64,000 nt of DNA, taken from the NCBI GenBank assembly GCA_920105625.2, contig OV050030.1:183834315-183898314 (forward strand). Reading direction: 5' to 3'. Positions within the stretch are counted from its first letter, which is position 1; each line of letters begins with the position of its first letter. The notes under the pieces are model-generated. The model searched no databases, had not been told where the DNA came from, and saw nothing but the letters and a program-made list of their open reading frames with translations. The translations under genes were made by a program, and so were the position numbers. This stretch comes from Clusia tigrina (Eukaryota > Arthropoda > Insecta > Diptera > Clusiidae). Positions 1 to 11,249 of the stretch are shown piece by piece.

Positions 1-125
1 ATTTTAAATAAATAATTACTTGCATCAATAATCATTTTTGCAACTCCTCACTATGCTAATTTAAAATTATTAAATTAGCCTAATTAATTTTATTTTTTAT
101 ACAAATTTTTAAATATTTTTATAAA

Positions 126-1099
126 ATTACACTAGTTTACAAAATAAAATTTTTTCATGTACATTTGATGAGAGGTGACTTTTCTTATGTATTTTCATCT
201 GCTGAATTCGAAAATCAAGGTTAAATTTTTTTTCATGGACTTTTTTCACGTGACAAATCATATCTCGAGTTAGAAGTGTCCGAGTTCTTGGTACCCAATG
301 CAAGGTATTGAGATGACGAACAAACATTTATAATCGGATCTGTCATTGGTAAAGCGGCTCAAAATATATCGATGAAAATAAGGCACATTTTCAAAAAAAT
401 AATATTTTGCTGTGATTCTCTGCCGGCGGAAAAGTACAAATCGTTGAAAAAACGTCGGTTATAAAGCATAGTTATAAGCAATTGAGTGAATAAATCCAAA
501 TCCCAAATCGGTGAATCTACGTCTATTTTGTTGGAGGACAAAATTGCCACACACGTAACAGAAATTATTTGGATTGTTTACGCACTTAAATTCTTGTTTT
601 CTTTTAGGCATTTTGGAAAATATGGAATGGATTTATTCACTCAATTGCTTATAACTTTGTCATTTTTCGGTCGATTTTCTTCTAGTTGGGCTTAGTTCTT
701 ACACTAAAGTATCATCTTTACGTATATGAAGAGAAACTAGAGAACTACTTGTACTTTTCCGCCGGCAGAGAAACACTGTAAAATATTATTTTTTTGAAAA
801 TGTGACCTATTTGCATCGATATATTTTGAACAGCTTTATCAATCAAAGATCCGATTATACATGTTTGTTCGTCATCTCAATACCTTGCGTTGGATACCAA
901 GAATGACGAGGATCGGACATTTCTAGCTCGAGATAGGACTTGTCACGTGAAAAAAGGTCGAAAAAATGAAAAAATTACAATATCTCAAAAACTATTCCAT
1001 GAAAAAAAATTTTACCTTGATTTTCGAATTCAGCAGATGAAAATACATAAGAAAAGTCACCTCTCATCAAATGTACATTTTCGGTGAAAACTAGTGTTA
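126..1099. mobile_element. Foldback (palindromic) repeat element
   Basis: Two long arms are inverted copies of each other: about 126-500 on the left and about 629-1,099 on the right. The outer tips match as TWACACTAGTTT, and the inner tips match around the segment containing TTATAAGCAATTGAGTGAA. Each arm carries the same landmarks in mirror order, including ATGAGAGGTGACTTTTCTTA, ATGACGAACAAACAT and CTCTGCCGGCGGAAAAGTAC. The left arm lacks roughly 40 bp that the right arm has, and both have drifted. The central loop of about 130 bp has no convincing coding potential. This fits a foldback-type or large palindromic MITE without its own transposase. I see no clear target-site duplication in the AT-rich flanks, so the superfamily is unknown. 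Confidence 0.75.
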
Positions 1100-1562
1100 T
1101 TAATGTTAATAATTTTTATTAAAATAAAATTTATTAATTTCTTAAAAAAATTCAAAAATAGACTTAATAAAAATAAATAGTTATTATAATAACTAAATAT
1201 AGTTACTATCTCCCTAAATCACACAAAATAATAATTAAATAAATTTATTAAACCAAATCCCCTGTTTACTTGAATAAATTTTGGATACTATGCCCTTTTA
1301 CACTTAACACAATAAATATAATGAATATTTACGTCAAACCTAGCAGAAACAAATTAGTAAAAATTAATTATTATTCATTAGTATTTAAAAATAATAATTT
1401 AATTAATTTAAAATAAATTATAATTAAAATAAATTTTATTAATTACTTAATTACAAAATTATTTAATAAATTTAAAATTTATAAATATTAATTATTTTTA
1501 TATAAAAATAAACTTTCATAATATAATAAAAAATTATAAATAAAATTAAATATTAATAATTT
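1100..1562. other. AT-rich stretch without recognisable gene
   Basis: Very AT-rich sequence made mostly of short TTAATTA/TAAAT words. I see no coding region, RNA gene or repeat unit. The first 125 bases of the window are similar. It separates the foldback element from the 3' end of the R1-clade copy. Confidence 0.6.
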
Positions 1563-1791
1563 TTATTGAGACAAAATTAAATTAATTTCCAAATTCCTCT
1601 CGAAGTGACAACCTCTTTAAGAAAATCAAAGGCAAGCGGATAACGCTCTCTAGAGCAGGCGTCGAGGTCGGGGCGCTATGCTGCCTCTACTATTCTGCCG
1701 CATCCATGCGACTTTCTCTAGTTTTAATTGCGTCTATTCCTTCTAGTTGACGTAGCTCTTTTAGTACTTCTTCTGCATATCTTTTCACTGC

Positions 1792-4475
1792 CTAAAATAT
1801 CCACCGATTCGCATCGAAGCTTGGACAGGCGTAGATGATGTGTTCTGCATCTTCAGTCACGCGGTACGTCGGACACAGCGGGGTTTCCACAATATTGAAT
1901 ATATTCAAGTAGTGGCGAAAGCACCCATGGCCTGAAATGAGTTGCGTGGTGTAGAAGTCTGGGCACGCAAGGTCATTCTTGTACCACAATTTGATATCTG
2001 AGATGAGTTTATGGGTCAATCTACCCTTATCCGTCTCATCTCATTGTCTTTGCCACTTGCCCATCATCTGCTCTTTGGACTCTTCTATTTCCACCGTCGT
2101 TGGTCTTTCACAATGTGTTTTACATACTTGAACCAATCTCTCCGCCCTCATTGCTACCGGCGGCTTTTTCGCTATTACCACAGCGGTCTCATCCGACACA
2201 GTTCTATATGCACTCACAATCCTAAGCGCGTTAATACGGATTGCCTTCTTGAGAGGCTTAAGAGCCATGGAACTTGCACCGCTCCAGATTGGTGCCGCAT
2301 ATAGTGCAATCGATTCAGCCACCGTAGACAATATTCGCCTTTTGCGATCTCGTACTCCACCGATATTTGGTAATATGTTTGATAGGGCTGTAACCACCCT
2401 ACCCACCTTGTCCGCAGTTCTCTTCGTGTGTTCTATATAATTCAGTCTTTGGTCAAGTAGCACTCCAAGATACTTTACCGAGCTCTGTGACCTAATGTCA
2501 ATTCCCGCTACATTAATTGTTATGTATTCGGCGGTTCTCCTTGGTCTTATGAGCACAGCCTCCGTTTTCTCTGCGGCGAATTGCAGGCTGTGTTCGAGCA
2601 GCCAGAGTCGGATGCGTGCGATTTTCGATATGGCGACTAGCGCAATGTCGTCAGCATATCCTACTAAGATCGCATGTTGTGGCATTTCGATATGAAGTAA
2701 CCCATCATACATTAGATTCCATAGAGTTCGGCCCAGTACTGAACCTTGCGGCACGCCACCCATCGCGTTGTGATACTTTAGGCCTTCTTCTGTCTCGTAC
2801 TGCAGTACTATGTCCCTGAAATATTCCCGTATGACTTTGACTAAGTATGCAGGAGTCTGAAATGATGACGTGCAGTATCTCCCAGTATTTATACTGTCTT
2901 CCGTGGCGTGTGATGCGATCGTTGTAACTCGTTTTATGGCGTCTATCGTTGAACTGCCGCTACGGAAACCAAATTGATCCTTTGATAGCTTTGGATCGAC
3001 TATGTTTTGTAAGCGGGCTCAGAGTGTGCGTTCGAATACTTTGCCTGCAGTGTCCAGCATACATAAGGGCCTGTACGCTGATGGCTCATCTAGCTTCTTC
3101 CCGGGCTTCAGCAAGAGAACCAACAATTGCTTTTTCCAGTCCGTTGGAAAGCACCCTTCTCTTAAGCACTCGGTACACATACTTGCAAATATTAGCGGAC
3201 GCTCGTAAATTGCAAGCTTCAGAGCAATGTTCCGAATACCGTCCGGCCCTGACGCCTTCTTGTCTCCTATTCCAGCTGTCGTTTCTAATACTTCCTTTGA
3301 AGTTACCTACGAGAAATCAATGACCGGTACATCATAATCTAGGGTTTCTTCCTGCATTAGGAATAACGTCGCCACTATACCCCTTAACAGTACTGGGCAT
3401 GTTGGTTGCGGCGCCCTCGGACCGTGGACCTGCCGCATAATCACCTTATATGCCTCACCACATGGATCGTCATTTGCGGAGTCGATGAGCTCACGGTAAG
3501 CACGCATTTTACTGGCTGCAATTTCTATTCGGAGCTTTTTCCGTAGCTTGGCGGACTCATCATGAAGTTGTTGGAATCCTGGTTTGCGCCATGCTCTTTG
3601 GCTTTTCTTTCTAGCCTTGATGCAGTTTGCTCTGATGTCTGCGATCTCGTCACTCCACCAGTAGACAGGCCTTCTTGGCAATGTGCCCTTTCTGGCCGTC
3701 ATTGCTGCATTACACGATTTCCGAACTGCTGCCATTGTGTTTGTTACTGCTGATGTGGCTGTGGCATTACTTATGGTATCCGTAAAGTTCCAGATATATA
3801 CGAAAAGTTCTTTATCAAGCTTTATCGACACCCATCCCATAGGTGTCGTGGCTTTGGGTTCCGTTCGGATACTGCGACTTGTCTGTATTTCCATTAGTAG
3901 CGCCCGGTGATCGCTCTGTAGGCATGTTGCTTTTACTCCAGCGCATTTTCTTTGCCATATTACTGCTAGCGAAGGCCAGGTCAATGAACGACTAGCTTCT
4001 GCCATTTTCAAATGTAGTCACGCCTGGGGTGTTCAGTTGCGATAGGTTTAGGGCTCCGACGAACTTCTCCAGCGCAGCTCCTCTCTTATTTGTCCTCTTG
4101 CAGCCCCAGGTGGTGAACCAGGCATTGAAATCGCGTAGTATTACTATACTTCTTTTCCTTTGTGCCTCCATTTGTACTGCGGTAAGGAGAGTTTCGAATT
4201 CGCGGATATTGAGACGTGGAGGAGCGTAAATAATAAAAATGTACACACCTTTCACACGGACCCATGTATAGAATTCGGTCACTGGTGCCATCACTGCGCT
4301 GGTAGCCGATTGGCCTGCAACCCATACTGCCGCTGTTCCCGTTAGATCCGCATACCACTTCTGCCTTGTATGCTTCTGCTATAATAATAACATCCGCATC
4401 CACATCAGCCGCGTTCTGCCAAAGGAGAGCTTGTGCTGCGTTGCAATGATTAAGATTTATTTGCAGAAATCTCAT
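1792..4475 (-). pseudogene. R1-A ORF2, endonuclease-reverse transcriptase
   Basis: ORF2 would nick target DNA and copy element RNA by target-primed reverse transcription. Its ATG lies at 4,475-4,473, and the first residues (MRFLQINLNHC) are typical of R1-clade ORF2. The endonuclease shifts frame near 4,290 but retains FIIYAPPR and LQSDHRALL. The linker and RT follow: KASGPDGIRN, AYRPLCMLDTAGKVFE, GVPQGSVL and the catalytic box GYADDIALV (about 2,640). A TGA interrupts the RT near 3,019. The segment between about 2,860 and 2,880 joins the GRYC region directly to PAYLVKVI, so about 30 residues including RT motif A (the first catalytic Asp) are gone compared with copy B. The C-terminal zinc-finger tail is at 1,792-2,019. 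Confidence 0.87.
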
Positions 4476-6253
4476 GATGATGCCTTTGCGCCTGCCTTGC
4501 ATCTGCTGCTGCCAGTTGGGTGTGGACCGCTGCAGTGTACACATTTCGGAGTATTTGTGCACTCCGCCGACTTGTGTTCCGGTTCTGCGCATTTTCTGCA
4601 CAGGTTTGATCTGTCTGTACCCGTACATTTGGAGGCTTGGTGACCGGTTTCCCAGCATCTGAAGCACTTGGCTGGCTGTTCCACTTCGGTTATCGGACAT
4701 CTTGTCCAGCCTAGACGGATGTAAGGATGTGTTCTCAGCCAGTGCTTTCTTTGCGTCGTCGGCTTTTAGTTGGATATATACGATGCATGTGCTGCCTCGC
4801 CTAGTCTTCGCCAGATGTATTGATTTCACCATTACAACGATGCTTAGCTGCTTATTTAGATCAGCTGCGATGTCTACCGGGGATGTTAGCTCCGGCATAA
4901 CCCCTCGCACCTGAATTATGACCATCTGCGTCTTGGCGCCTACTGTTACGGCTTGCCCTGAGACCTTGGCTAATTTACTTTCAAAGCACGTCGCCTTTGG
5001 TCCCCTCTTTAGTTCCATGAGCACCTCCTCTTTCTGAGTCCGTCTGAGCCTTTTGACCGCAGGGCCAAGTTCCTGCAGTTCATGGCTGGCCTCTATTTTT
5101 CTAACTATATCCATGAGGGATTCCTTGCCATCTGACTTTATAATGAAGGCATCGGGCTTCATCCTAAATCCTGCTCGGTGTATTGGCTTGCGATTCGCGG
5201 TAACCTTCTGCCACCTATTTTTGTTTTCCGCTTTTGCCGCTGTCCACGCTACCGGAACTGGGTCTTTTCTCGGTTTATTTGTATTTCCCATATTTTGTAC
5301 GCGTTTCTCCGTTGGTGCTGGTGTCTTCTGATCTGTCGCTTTCGACGCAGCTGGCGGTATAGTCGTTGTTACGCCTTCACCCCTTTTGGATATGCGCTGC
5401 CTCTTAGATATGGGCGTACTGCGTATTTCCTTTGGTGAGATCGGTGAACCCCTGACCCTGCTTGCTGATACCGGCGTCGCGGTGAGAAGGTTCGCCGTTT
5501 CTGCCGCTCTTCCTCTAATCGACTCCGCCTGGTAGTTTCCAATTCCATCTAGAACTACCAGCTCCGAGTGCTGCCGACGTAGATCCAGCATAGCCTCTAC
5601 TACCTCCGTTTCAAGATTTTGGAGTCTCTTTACCATGTTTTCTAGCCTTTTTTCCATTCGTGTCAGCAAGATAGTCCAGCTTTTGTTAATGCTGGCCAGA
5701 TACTCGTTCTCGTGTACTGATCCACGGTGTGCAACATTTGCTCAAAGGCGCCTAGCTGTGGGTTAGTTGCAGCTCCCGGGATTCCTGCTGCCACCTCTGA
5801 ATATATTTTATCTTTGCTCGCGGGAACTGCAATTTGCGTCTTCTTTGTTATGATGTTTGACTTTGTTTGCTCCTTCACAATCATCCGTCTCTCTGTGCTC
5901 GTGATTATGGCTATCGGTTGAAGCACAATTCCCTTTGCGGCTGCCTTTCCCCTTGTCATGATTGCCTCCACCGCAATTTCTTTCTCTAATGTCTCTATGT
6001 GCTGAATTCTAGTCTGCGGAGTATCTATGATTGTAAACAGCTCATCAGTCGCTGCATTCGCAGAGATATTCATTGTCGGATTTGCATTTGACTGGATGGG
6101 GTCATCCAGCACATTTAGTGACTCTGAGTTCGCCGGTGATCTCGTTAGAGACTTCTTGGGGTAAATGGCGTCAACTGGTTTTGAGGATCTAGTTCCTCTG
6201 TTACTATTTTTTTTGGCGTTGTGTGTTTTGTTTGTTTTGTTGTTTTGCTTCAT
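4472..6253 (-). pseudogene. R1-A ORF1, gag-like zinc-knuckle protein
   Basis: The product would be the ORF1 RNA-binding protein that packages the element's RNA. Reading on the minus strand, the N-terminal part (from the ATG ending at 6,253) is Asn/Lys/Ser-rich. It shifts frame near 5,665, where the segment ending WPALTKAGLS continues as LLTRMEKRLENMVKRL, a likely short coiled coil. A central basic/Pro-rich region follows, and then a second shift near 4,690. The C-terminus (4,472-4,684) holds three zinc knuckles: CFRCWETGHQASKC, CRKCAEPEHKSAEC and CVHCSGPHPTGSSRC. The stop (TGA) overlaps the ORF2 start in an ATGA. Frameshifts at two places make it a pseudogene. The three-knuckle C-terminus is standard for R1/Jockey-type ORF1. 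Confidence 0.85.
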
Positions 6254-6585
6254 ATTTTCTTATGGGTCTCCCCATACAACCGTAGTCCGTATTCGTGTAT
6301 GCAGTCGCCTCTAATGACTCCGTGGTTATCTGTGCTAAGCAGGGAGGCCACGCGAGGGTTGACCTAGAGCCTTATGAGCGGCTAGATACAGAGCCGAGTC
6401 AGCACTAAACGGGACTCATAACAACCGCACCTGTATAGCCAACTTAATGGTACGAGATAGGAATCGTATTTTAGCGCCTGCCACGATTATTTTCGCAGAC
6501 GGGGGCGGACTAGTCACGTTTCAGAGCGCCATTTACGGCAGTTGTCACACCGATTTACTGAAGGCTCTGATGACCAGCCCATATG

Positions 6586-6666
6586 TATTTGTATATGTAT
6601 ATATGTATGTATATAAATATGTATGTGTATATGTATATGTGTATGTATTATATTAATATATATATG

Positions 6667-6749
<83 letters not shown>

Positions 6750-6755
6750 GTAATG
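6586..6755. repeat. (TATG)n/(TA)n simple repeat
   Basis: Irregular TATG/TATA words grade into an almost pure TA run of about 90 bp. It lies between sequence beyond the R1-A 5' end and the 184-bp repeat copy. Open frames rich in Ile/Tyr across it are an artefact of the repeat. Confidence 0.95.
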
Positions 6756-6939
6756 TAGAGTACACTTCCATACATACATACATGCATACAAGCGTACAGT
6801 AAATATTATTGAACATAAATACTACACTACTTTGTTGCCATACAATAACATTGAACTCGCTCATGAACGGTGTCCTATTGCATCAACGTATGAGCCAGGC
6901 AACTTTGCTAATAATTATGAGTATCGCTGACTCAGCATA
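6756..6939 (+). repeat. 184-bp dispersed repeat, copy with unoccupied mariner site
   Basis: This stretch (TAGAGTACA... to ...CTCAGCATAA) matches 22,067-22,134 joined to 23,426-23,554. Shared landmarks include CCATACATACATAC, AAATATTATTGAACATAAAT, CTTTGTTGCCATA and CTCATGAACGGTGTCCTATT. At 6,816-6,817 the TA in GAACATAAATAC is single, while in the other copy a mariner with duplicated TA sits exactly there. The repeat may be part of an LTR or an independent short element. It abuts a (TA)n tract on its left and ends where similarity stops near 6,939. Confidence 0.85.
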
Positions 6940-7352
6940 AAAAAACCTTCAAAAGCATAACTTTACTGACCCGTGTTTGCATGTGTGTGGTGTGTGCGCC
7001 GCATTCTTGATCGATACCAAGCTTACATGTAAAATGAAATCATTAATAAGATTCAGTATGAACTTTAACCACTAACCAACTTGGTCTTCGTTTTTTTAAG
7101 CGCTCTGGCTCGGATTAGAAGGCAACTAGCTCACATAAGAGCTAAGTTAAGCAGCAATCCACCACCACCTTGGAGCATTGCAGTAAGATTGCAACAGCAA
7201 TACGACGATTTAAAGGATAAACAGAGGAAATCCAAGGACTCCAATAAAAACCAGAAATAATATTAATATAAGTATTGAAATATAAATAAATTAAATGATT
7301 GTAATGAAGAGAGCGCTGTTACAATGAGCACTTTCAACATATAGAGCAACCA
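6940..7352 (+). other. Unassigned stretch with an exon-like open segment; possible LTR of the mdg1-like element
   Basis: No recognised gene. It precedes the mdg1/412-like element, so part of it could be that element's 5' LTR, but I see no second copy to prove this. A short open segment at about 7,104-7,260 (reading from SALARIRRQLAHIRAKL to a TAA) follows a TTTTTTTAAG that resembles a 3' splice site. It ends next to ATAAAAACCAGAAATAA, which could serve as a polyadenylation region. Function is unknown. Confidence 0.35.
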
Positions 7353-7438
7353 TGGCGATTTCACTGTTGCAAAAGAATCCGGCAGGATAAAACAAATGTA
7401 ATAAAATAAAATATTTAAATAAGTTCTTTTTTTTTGAA

Positions 7439-7645
7439 ATGGGTAAAACACAATCAAAAGTGGAAAATCCAAGTGCAAATGTGATAAATGATGTGGAAAT
7501 GAGTAATGATTATGGCATGGCAATAATGCTATGTATTATTACCATCCCTATAATCATAGAATTCGTGATCCCTATTTATAAAATGCACCAACAAGCATTA
7601 AAAAAAAAATATTTAACAAGATCGCAATCAGTGCAACAGATTTAA
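7439..7645 (+). CDS. Small ORF upstream of gag with N-myristoylation signal and membrane segment
   Basis: An intact 68-residue frame begins MGKTQSK. This fits the N-myristoylation pattern M-G-X-X-X-S/T. A strongly hydrophobic segment follows at about residues 27-47 (AIMLCIITIPIIIEF), and the tail is basic (LKKKYLTRSQS). It lies directly upstream of gag in the mdg1/412-like element, and its intactness contrasts with the decayed pol. A lipid-anchored or membrane-spanning role in particle assembly is an inference from composition. I cannot name a homologue with certainty. It could also be a chance frame in the leader, but the combined signals argue against that. Confidence 0.55.
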   Translation: MGKTQSKVENPSANVINDVEMSNDYGMAIMLCIITIPIIIEFVIPIYKMHQQALKKKYLTRSQSVQQI

Positions 7646-7675
7646 AAATGTATGTGTAATTCATAATTTGAACAA

Positions 7676-8818
7676 ATGGAAAATAAATGGGAGCAAATCC
7701 TACACAAAATTGAAATTTATAAAATTGAATTTAATAAATCATACAAATGTTTAAATAAAAAAATTCCGATGTCAGAAGAGATAATAAAGAAGCACTTACA
7801 AACACTGACAAAATGCTTAAATTACATTAGAATTATACTTCATGTAAATTTCACAAAATTGACACAGGAGCATAAAAATGAAGCGCAGTTAATTTATTGG
7901 AGCATTAGGGACAAACTGTTAAAAGTAGCATCATCTAGGGGAATAGACTTACAAATAGAAGTTACTCTAGACAAGGAAATAACATTAGAAATAAACAAAG
8001 ACGGACAAGAAAATAGTGAATGCGAGGAAATCGAAGAACAATATATTTAAATGCCTCAAACAGTTGTTGAATTCCTAAACATTGCCTCGAAGATCATTCC
8101 AGACTTCGATGGCCACATAAATAATTTACAATATTTATAGATGCGTTAAGACTTGTCAATTCAATAAAAGAGGAACATGATTTGGTATCAGTAAACCTCG
8201 TAAAAACTAAACGTAAAGGAACAGCACGCAATTTAATAACAGGAACTGAAATAACTCTTACAAAAGACAGTTAAGGGTGAGTCAGTCGAAGTTATTTCAG
8301 CTAAATTAATGAATTTAAAACAAAGTACTAAAACTGCTAACATTTATGCAAAGGAAATAGAAGAACTTACAAAAAGCCTTCAAGCGGCATATATTTCGGA
8401 CAGTTTATCAAACACATTAGCAGAAAAAAATGCTAATAATAATGGTGTCCGTGCAACGATCAAAAATTGCACCAATGATAAAGTAAGATTAATAATGGAG
8501 TCAGGTCAATTCAATACATTGCATAACGCATTTTCAAAATTCATAAACAGTTGCACTGAAACAACAGATCAACCGAATAGTAGACTGTATTATAATAGTA
8601 AAAGAAACGACAACCAACATGGTAATAGAAAATACAGTAAATACACACACGGACGCGGCAACAGGAATTTTCGAGGACGCGGACGTGGGCGTGGACTCGT
8701 TAATTATAATAAAAATTACCAAAATAATTACCACAACCGTACAAATAACAATACCGGACGAAACGTCAGAGTAGCACATGAAGGTGCGGAAAACGCAAAG
8801 GCCCCGCGTACTCAATAA
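7676..8818 (+). pseudogene. gag: mdg1/412-like gag (two-part, frameshifted)
   Basis: The first frame (7,676-8,050) encodes a Lys/Glu-rich helical protein beginning MENKWEQILHKIEIYKIEF. It ends in TAA, followed immediately by ATG at 8,051, so the next frame (MPQTVVEFLNIASKIIPDF) starts with no gap. That capsid-like frame is interrupted near 8,130-8,140 and near 8,270, then continues as 8,309-8,818. The C-terminus has RG repeats (around FRGRGRGRG) and Asn/Tyr-rich runs instead of CCHC knuckles, as usual for this lineage, and would bind RNA. Gag forms the virus-like particle. Two frame breaks make this copy defective. Confidence 0.75.
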
Positions 8819-8913
8819 GTAAAAGACAAGTTAACTGTAAAGTATACAATACAAATCTAAATCTAACATCATACATATCCTCAAGATCCACATTATATAA
8901 TTCAGTCTCAACT

Positions 8914-11175
8914 TTGTTGATTGATACAAGAGCTGACATTTCTATAATTAAAAATGGACAAATAGAGAATAATACTACCATAAATACAAAGGTAACAACA
9001 AGCCTTCACGGCATAGGTCAGGGTATAACACACACATTAGGAAAAGTCAAAGCAGATTTAAATATTGAAAATATATTAATAAGGCATGAATTTCATGTGG
9101 TCAATGATGATTTTCCCATTCCATCCGATTGAATACTGCGACTTGATTTTATTAAGAAATACAACTGTGTACTTGATTACCAAAGAAATCAAGACTATCT
9201 GATTTTAAGACCACGCGACTTTCGTGAAGATATAGCAATTCCGATGAGAAATTCTTTAAACATAAATTCAATATCCATACCAGCAAGATCAGAGGTAATC
9301 AGACAAAAAGCTATATACAAAGCCATGAGAATGAAGTACTAATCGCACACCAAGAATTACAAGACGGAACATTTGTTGCAAACACAATCGAAACTAATAC
9401 ACATACATTTGTATGTACTCGTACATACATAAATACATACATAAATACTACAACTGACAATGTAACTTCACAAAATATACATATTCACACACAAAGTCTA
9501 AAAGACTATGAAACTATAAAATGGAATAGGACTAAAAATAACAATATTAAGTTGCAAAAATTATCCAAAAATTTTCCTGATTTTGTGAAGATTGGTCTAG
9601 AAAAACTTTGTACAGAATATATAGACATTTTCGCTCTAAAAACAGAAAAAATATCAGTAAACAATTTTTATAAACAAAAATTGCGATTAAAAAATAAAGA
9701 TCCAACCTATATAAAAAATTATAGAATACCACATTCACATAAAGAGGAGATAACTACGCAAGTAGATAAACTAATAAAAGATGATATAATAAAACCATCA
9801 GCGTCTGAGTACAACAGTCCATTACTGTTGGTACCGAAAAAATCTTTGCCCGGTAATACAGAAAAAAGATGGAGACTAGTAGATGACTATAGAGGAATCG
9901 ATAAAAAGTTAATAGCAGATAAATGCCCACTACCAAGAATAGATGACATCCTTGATCAGTTGGGGAGAGCAAAATATTTCTCTTGCCAAGACTTAATGTC
10001 AGGTTTTCACCAAATTGAGTTGGATAAGAATTAACGGGATATTACATCCTTTTCAACAAACATAGGTTCATTCCGCTTTAAACGTCTTCCATATGGACTA
10101 AAAATAGCACCAAATTCATTTCAAAGAATGATGACAATTGCATTTGCTGGATTACTCTCAGCACAAGCCTTTGTTTATATGGATGATTTAGTTGTATTGG
10201 GCCGGTCAGAACAATATATGTTAAAAAATTAAATAGATGTATTTGAGACGTGTCGAAAATACAATCTGAAGCGCCACCCAGAAAAGCGTTAATTTTTCAG
10301 TCACGAAGTAACTTATTTAGGCCATAAATGTACAGATAAAGGCATTCTTCCAGTCGATAGCAAATTCAAAATAATTCTAGACTATCCAATACCTAAAAAT
10401 GCCAACGAAACCAAAAGATTATTTGCATTCTGCAACTACTATAGACATTTTGTTCCAAATTTCGGTGAACAGTTCCTTAAGAGTCGTGTAACGAGACTTT
10501 GTAGAAAAAATACAAAATTTGAATGGAACACAGAATGTGAAAATGCATTCAAATACTTAAAAAATGCCTTAATAACTCCACAAATTCTCTAGTATCCAGA
10601 TTTCAAACAACAATTTTGTATAACAAGTGATACAAGTAAATATGCATGCGGTGCAGTACTCAGTCAAGAACACACCAGTTGCATATGCATCAAGATCTTT
10701 TACAAAAGGTGAAAGTAATGAGTCTACAATTGAACAGGAGTTAGCCGCAATTCATTGGGCTATTACACATTTCAGACCATATATTTATGGTACAAAATTC
10801 TTAGTCAAAACTGATCACAGACCACTATCATACTTATTTGCTATGAAAAATCCATCTTCAAAACTAACACGAATGAGACTTGATTTGGAGGAATATGACT
10901 TCACCGTTCAGTACTTAAGGGGTAAAGAGAACTATATAGCAGACGCTTTGTCGCGTATAGATTTCATGGATATAAAAAACATAAAAGAAAATGCCAATCA
11001 AATACTTAAAGTGACCACAAGGCTACAAAAGAAAATTGAAAATAAACAAGTAGATTCCAAAACTGAATATATTGAAAAGTCATCAAATGGTTTAAAAATA
11101 TATGAGGCGTTCAGTACATATAATAATAGAAATAGCGCCAAGCTAGCAATTAATGGCGACTATTTATATATTTAA
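8914..11175 (+). pseudogene. pol: mdg1/412-like pol: protease, RT, RNase H
   Basis: The protease is seen at LLIDTRADISII. The catalytic DTG triad has become DTR, so it should be inactive. A stop follows at about 9,130. RT runs from about 9,720 (YRIPHSHKEEITTQVDKL) through motif A (CQDLMSGFHQIEL), a TAA near 10,034, motif C (VYMDDLVVL, about 10,180), and further stops near 10,232, 10,292 and 10,592. RNase H and tether: CGAVLSQE at about 10,650, IEQELAAIHWAITHFRPYIYG, then VKTDHRPLSYLF and GKENYIADALSRI, ending at 11,175. The YMDD box is intact, but the reading frame is not. Confidence 0.85.
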
Positions 11176-11249
11176 AAAAACTCGACTATAAACAAAGGAA
11201 TAATAAAGTGATCACAATAAATGTAAACAATCTTATCAATAATGGAAAA

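Larger units (their letters stand above)
1563..6450 (-). mobile_element. R1-clade non-LTR retrotransposon, copy A (degenerate)
   Basis: A near full-length non-LTR element on the minus strand: a 5' leader of about 200 bp, ORF1 (gag-like with zinc knuckles), ORF2 (apurinic-like endonuclease, reverse transcriptase, C-terminal zinc-finger tail) and a 3' region ending near the AT-rich flank at about 1,563. The terminal block with TQLISGHGCF...YL and a following ACP is typical of the R1 clade. The leader (about 6,260-6,450) is clearly related to that of copy B at 55.8-55.98 kb: both start at ACCATTAAGTTGG and share a GGTTGAC...CTNATGAG stretch. No 28S rDNA flank is visible, so this is not a canonical rDNA-inserted R1. 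Several frameshifts, a stop and an RT deletion show it is dead. Confidence 0.88.

Noticed and set aside
2011..2304. Plus-strand open frames opposite R1-A (and similar frames opposite R1-B at 52.4-54.8 kb)
   Set aside because: They are shadows of the minus-strand ORF2, whose RT and endonuclease motifs are unambiguous.
1563..6450. rDNA locus, because of the R1-clade elements
   Set aside because: No 28S sequence flanks any of the three R1-clade copies. The clade contains many members with other targets.
6514..6864. Ile/Tyr-rich open frames, here and at 16.3, 26.0, 33.6, 37.4, 39.6, 50.0 and 51.4 kb
   Set aside because: They are translations of (TA)n and TATG repeats, not genes.
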